From Emmonsiellopsis sp. PD_33 (taxonomy: Eukaryota > Ascomycota > Eurotiomycetes > Onygenales > Ajellomycetaceae): a stretch of DNA of 13,015 nucleotides. The stretch covers positions 1-13,015 of the forward strand of contig JANTQF010000571.1 of NCBI GenBank assembly GCA_032988165.1, read 5' to 3'. A model generated the notes under the pieces. That model ran no database searches. It saw only the letters and a program-made list of their open reading frames with translations, and had not been told where the DNA came from. Below are positions 9,406-13,015 of the stretch, in pieces. Each line of letters starts with the position of its first letter. Positions within the stretch are counted from its first letter, which is position 1. The translations under genes and the position numbers were made by a program.

Positions 9406-9583
9406 AGAGCAGAATTATTTGAGTGTGGTGGAATCCGCAGAAAAGTCTTCCCCGGCAAGCTAGCCACACGCCCGCTGGGTTGCCGAACGCCCGCGACGGG
9501 AGGGCCAGCACAGGTATCGATGTCTATTTGCTAGTTATTAATATCTAATACGCTGAGACTCCATTGACTGCGCGGGAGTCTTT

Positions 9584-9611
9584 GATTCTTGATTCCTGAT
9601 TCCTGATTCTC
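9584..9611. repeat. Four-copy 7-bp tandem repeat, GATTCYT type
   Basis: Four head-to-tail heptamers read GATTCTT, GATTCCT, GATTCCT and GATTCTC. The second and third are identical and the others differ by one or two bases. It lies just outside the ATG-free LARP leader, so it could be promoter sequence; a chance minisatellite is equally possible. Confidence 0.75.
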
Positions 9612-9692
9612 CATGTCGCTGTTCTGATGTATGGCGGCCACATGCCAGCCGCGTATCGCCGTTACCAATCTTACCGCCTGCCACTGTTACCG

Positions 9693-9710
9693 CGTGTATT
9701 TGAATACACG
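9693..9710. repeat. Perfect inverted repeat CGTGTATT-TG-AATACACG
   Basis: Two 8-bp arms are perfect reverse complements around a 2-bp centre, giving an 18-bp palindrome. A dimeric transcription-factor site is one reading; the loop is too short for a stable hairpin in RNA. It lies about 1.5 kb from the LARP start and 1.7 kb from the kinase start. Confidence 0.75.
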
Positions 9711-11265
9711 TTGTAATGGACATATATTCCCCTCTTTGCTGCTATTTTATATTCGATGTTTATTCTAGTTATTTACTAGTTATTTAGTTATTTATCCAAA
9801 TATCCACTCGGCCAGATATTGCTCTCTGCTTCTCCTCTTTCTTTTATCGCTCTCTCTTCGCTGCTTTATCTCCCCGTGTGCCACCGTTACAGCTGCCATG
9901 CTATTTGTGTTCCGTGCAATATCTGATATAAATCACAATTAATAATTAATTCCTCCTCTCTCGTTCTGCCCCTAAATATTTATCACGCTGCCGGAATTGT
10001 CAACCTGTGCACCGATGAATCCCGTCTCTGTCGTCCCGTCGTCGGCATCGCAGGGATAGCAGCCGAACTCCCCACGCACACGTTCTTCCTCTTCTTCATC
10101 TCCTCATTCTGAACCCTGTACGGAGTATCTGGAGCCGCTCCATCTTTAGCCATGCTTTGGCCAAGACACATTGCCAGCCTGGGGTAATTAAATATCCTCC
10201 TCCCAAATAACTTGTCTGCAGTTTCAAAACACAGCCAGCCCAGAATGCCACAGCCCTATTCGCGCCGTCCATTCATCGTCCAGGGCAGGCTTGCTCTCGG
10301 AATCAGCCCGCTAAAAACCGAGACTTTGGCTGTTCAAATACACAGGTTGACTCGTAGCTATATCTGGATTATCCCCGAAAACACCTCCAGAGACAGAACA
10401 GAAAGACTATCTGATGTCACCATGTGCTCTCACAGCCCTATTTAACTAACCATTCCTCCGCTCCCGTGGGCCTCGAAGCAGGAATCGAGCCAAAATTGCC
10501 TTTCCATTCCCCCAGTCTCCTCCGCATCTAGTCCTGGAATTAAATATAATTGTTTCCCCCGAAGGTAACCCACCAAAGCCGGCCTCCAGGGCTAGAACCC
10601 CGCCAGCAAACACAGAACATGGCCCTGGATGATGATACCTGGCCAATTCAGCCATTTTGCCATTCTTTGTAAATCTCACGGCGCCAGCAATTCCAATCAA
10701 ATCAGACTTTACGTCCTCCAGCCCAGCAAGGCAGAATTGTTGTATCAGAAATCCTGCAGCCTCACTCGCCCTCCAATTCCGGATCCCCGAGACACATACA
10801 CACACAACTACAAGTCTTAGCCTGAACCGAAGATTCAGCTTTCCCAATCCTGTCCTGCCTCAATACTTATAAATATAGATAACTACCTCCATCAGCTTGT
10901 CTTATATACAAGGATCAGCCCATACAAAGAGACCCGGAAATACTCTCTTCCTCTCATCTCTCCGCTTCTCCTCCAATTGCTCCGTCCCTACATGCTAGTT
11001 AGTACTCGTGCCCTGTGAAACAGTGCCCGTATCACCGCTGAGCAAAATACGAAATACAAAAAAAACAGAAAATAGAAAATAAACCCTTCCATCTAAATAC
11101 TTACTAACTTTTAACCTGGTTGGCGCATTTTTTATTTATTCGTTTCTCGATCTTTGGGGATAATGGGGTATTATTTATTCATTTCACCCACCCCCTCAAG
11201 TCATTCAATCATCTTTTTGCCAGAGCTTTTGGATTGTACAGTACAATGAGACATAGATCCAACAT

Positions 11266-11419
11266 GAGATTTTGGAGTTATTTTTTAGCTAACTAGGGAT
11301 TGCCAATCTGGAGGTGTTTGCCTTTTCCCGCATAAGTTGCGTAACTATTTAGCTATTTAAGCCTTTGTTTAAATATTTCCCGTCACGCTTTTCAATCTGC
11401 CCGTCACCATTTATTTACC
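11266..11419 (+). promoter_or_regulatory. Kinase-gene proximal promoter and leader
   Basis: This segment has no plus-strand ATG, while ATGs occur just before it at 11246 and 11263. A TATA-like TATTTAA (11354-11360) lies 60 nt before the start codon, which would put transcription initiation near 11385 and give a short leader. The kinase start codon has A at -3 (ACCATG). Confidence 0.4.
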
Positions 11420-12973
11420 ATGATGGCATGCTACTCTCAAAGAGCCATATTTTTTGTTCCTGTTTCCTTGCCATCCAAGTCCTTTCAACTCTCAACTACA
11501 TTGTCACGCCCTCTATCCAGTTGCCCCTCTCGGTTGAGCTTCTCATCTTATTCATCAACCACAAGGTCAAGCCGGGAAGAATATGGACGAGATCGTCGGG
11601 GCTTTGAGTACAATTGGATTGATGGTGCAGAGTCACTTGAAAAATACAGACCAAGCGGCTACCATCCCATCATGATTGGGGACATGCTACGCGAGCGATA
11701 CCGCATCGTGGACAAGCTAGGTTTTGGAGGCTATTCAACTGTCTGGCTTGCCCAAGACACTCATCTGAAGCACTATGTTGCTGTCAAAGTCGGCATTGCA
11801 AACTCCCTTCCACATGAGACTAAGATTCTCCGCGCCCTCTCCGCGCCGCCACCGCCCGCGTTGTCTTCGTCCCTGCAGCCAGGGGCCAATTCAATTCCTT
11901 CCATCCTGGATGAATTCGAGCTGCATGGCCCCAATGGGACTCATCCATGCTACACAATGACCCTCGCACAATGCAATCTCAGAGAAGCCTCTTTCTGCCG
12001 CCTATTTCCGCTTGAGGTTGCGCGGGCGCTCTCGGGTGGCCTCACACTAGCAGTTGCATATATTCATTCACGTGGCTATGCTCATGGAGGTTTGTCATTT
12101 ACCGCAATCACAATTATTTTTGCCTGGTTCCTTCTCAACTAATAGCTGTGGGCTGCTTATTTAGATGTCCATCTTCGCAACATCTTAATTAAAATTCCAG
12201 CAAGTTTCAATCAACTCTCAATCAAGCAATTATATGAAAAATATGGCGAGCCTGAGACAGTCCCCATTGTACGGCACAATGGCAAACCTCTTCCACCTAA
12301 TGTCCCAGCAAAAGCAGTGATACCACTCTACCTTGGGAAGAATGCAGAACAATTCTCATTGTCTGACGCGCAGGTACTTCTTAGCGACTTTGGTGAGGCG
12401 TTTGACGTAGCCTTGGAAGCCCGTCACGGCGAGGACTGCCACACACCATTGGCTATGCGCCCCCCAGAAGCCCGATTTGAGCCGCAGGCCCCACTCTCTT
12501 TTTCAGCAGATATCTGGAGCCTGGCCACGGCAATCTGGGAGATTCTTGGCATGAAGGCCATTTTCAGTAGTGAATTTGTTACTGCAGATGAGGTAACCTC
12601 TCAGCAAATTGATGTGCTGGGGCCAATGCCTTCAAGGTGGTGGGATCAATGGGACGAACGAAATCAATTCTTCAACCAGGACCAAAGCCCGAAAGATGGC
12701 CGGGATGTATGGCCTCCAATTGATAAAGCATTTGAAGAAGGCGTGCAGAAGTACCGGCGGAAAAGTCGCCGACAAGTAGGCGAATTTGATAAGGAGGAAA
12801 CAGCTGCTTTCCTGGCATTGATGCGTCAAATGCTGGTATTCCCGCCAGAGAAGCGACCAACGGCTGAAGAGGTTCTCAAGTCGGAGTGGATGGCTAAGTG
12901 GGTGCTGCCTGACTTCAAGCGCAGTTTGCGGATAAGCGAAGCTACCCAGGAAGGGAATAAAGGGGCCCAATGA
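11420..12973 (+). CDS. SRPK-like serine/threonine protein kinase with probable mitochondrial presequence, 492 aa
   Basis: Two exons (11420-12089, 12165-12973) flank a 75-nt intron (GTTTGT..TTTAG) that falls inside the catalytic loop; splicing creates HGDVHLRN. Residues 1-52 contain no Asp or Glu and are rich in Ser, Arg and Thr, a likely mitochondrial targeting sequence. The kinase domain starts near 94: glycine loop LGFGGYSTVW (100-109), VAVK lysine K123, probable helix-C glutamate E133, catalytic loop H222-G-D224-V-H-L-R-N229, DFG at 298-300 and a PPE motif ending at E325 in place of APE. The layout, with a spacer of about 70 residues between the catalytic loop and DFG and the DxWS segment, matches fungal SRPK-like kinases, which are expanded in filamentous ascomycetes. 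The HRD arginine is Gly and the usual Lys two places after the Asp is His226, so it is a non-RD kinase. The substrate is unknown. The second Met codon follows at once, so either may start. Confidence 0.9.
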
Positions 12974-13015
12974 TGCAAATAGCAGTATGCTTAGTATCCA
13001 TGCATACAAGGCTAT
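12974..13015 (+). other. Start of kinase 3' flank
   Basis: The 42 nt after the kinase stop codon hold nothing recognisable. The polyadenylation site must lie beyond the window. Confidence 0.5.

Larger units (their letters stand above)
8224..9561 (-). promoter_or_regulatory. Long, nearly ATG-free LARP 5' leader and core promoter
   Basis: On the minus strand there is no ATG in 8224-8565 and none in 8569-9561; the single exception is at 8568-8566. Beyond 9562 ATGs appear at normal density. The plus strand of the same interval holds several ATGs. Such one-sided depletion is expected in RNA that is scanned by ribosomes, so I infer that the LARP mRNA leader may reach about 1 kb or more, possibly with an unrecognised intron. 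The sense strand is pyrimidine-rich, especially 9300-9420, a composition common just upstream of or around fungal transcription starts. Open frames of 80, 185 and 201 codons here begin only with TTG or GTG and are not credible genes. Confidence 0.5.
9562..11265. other. Intergenic region between divergent LARP and kinase genes; no supportable gene
   Basis: This 1.7-kb region lies between two diverging genes and should hold distal control elements of both. The left third is A/T-rich (TTATTTAGTTATTTA-like text near 9765-9800); 10000-10850 is C/A-rich. CCAAT pentamers in plus orientation occur several times, the best being CCAATCA near 10692. A TATAAATA element sits at 10868-10875, about 550 nt before the kinase start, but four ATGs lie between it and that start. 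ORFs of 61 and 62 codons (9723-9538 and 10171-9983, minus) start with ATG but have no recognisable domain; the 133-codon minus frame at 10847-10446 starts with TTG and is not credible. Confidence 0.5.

Noticed and set aside
8906..9511. 201-codon minus ORF, with the related 185- and 80-codon frames at 9090-8533 and 8362-8120
   Set aside because: They start with GTG or TTG, not ATG, and encode Cys/Ser/Pro/Leu-rich low complexity from a pyrimidine-rich strand. They are better explained by the ATG-free leader.
10440..10560. Possible tRNA on the minus strand, from a GGCTCGATTCC box-B-like string near 10481-10491
   Set aside because: The flanking bases do not pair as a T-stem, and no convincing A-box or acceptor stem is present.
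10446..10847. 133-codon minus ORF upstream of the kinase
   Set aside because: It begins with TTG and has no nearby ATG at its start; no domain is recognised. It is unlikely as a eukaryotic gene, though the composition is not obviously low complexity.

Overview
The window looks like nuclear DNA of a filamentous ascomycete (Pezizomycotina), most likely a Eurotiomycete such as an Aspergillus, Penicillium or Onygenales relative. The reasons are short 50-90 nt spliceosomal introns with GT..AG ends and TACTAAC/GCTAAT-like branch sites, wide gene spacing, and the families present (Hir1, mitochondrial stomatin-like protein, LARP1-type La protein, expanded SRPK-like kinases). The order is inferred from family resemblance, not from a search.

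Layout: (1) 1-391, minus strand: the 5' end of a HIR1/HIRA histone-chaperone gene, seen as two tiny exons and running off the left edge. (2) 392-1550: hir1 leader/promoter and the stomatin 3' flank. (3) 1551-2892, minus: a mitochondrial stomatin/SLP-2-like protein, two exons, 423 aa. (4) 2893-4690: stomatin promoter, then a long purine-rich (plus strand) non-coding stretch that should also hold the 3' UTR of the next gene. (5) 4691-8223, minus: a LARP1-family RNA-binding protein, four exons, 1122 aa, with a La motif and a C-terminal DM15-like region. (6) 8224-9561: a long upstream region almost free of ATG on the minus strand, read as an unusually long LARP 5' leader plus core promoter; it carries one 11-codon uORF and two G-quadruplex-type tracts. 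(7) 9562-11419: divergent intergenic DNA with a short tandem repeat and a perfect inverted repeat. (8) 11420-12973, plus: an SRPK-like protein kinase, two exons, 492 aa, with a probable mitochondrial presequence.

The four genes are separate transcription units and do not form an operon or an obvious cluster. They serve chromatin assembly, mitochondrial membrane organisation, mRNA translation/stability and phosphorylation signalling. I see no transposon, tRNA, rRNA, CRISPR or viral sequence, and no clear new multi-gene system. The points most worth a second look are the ATG desert upstream of the LARP gene, the apparent loss of cap-contact residues in its DM15 region, and the non-canonical catalytic loop of the mitochondrially targeted kinase.
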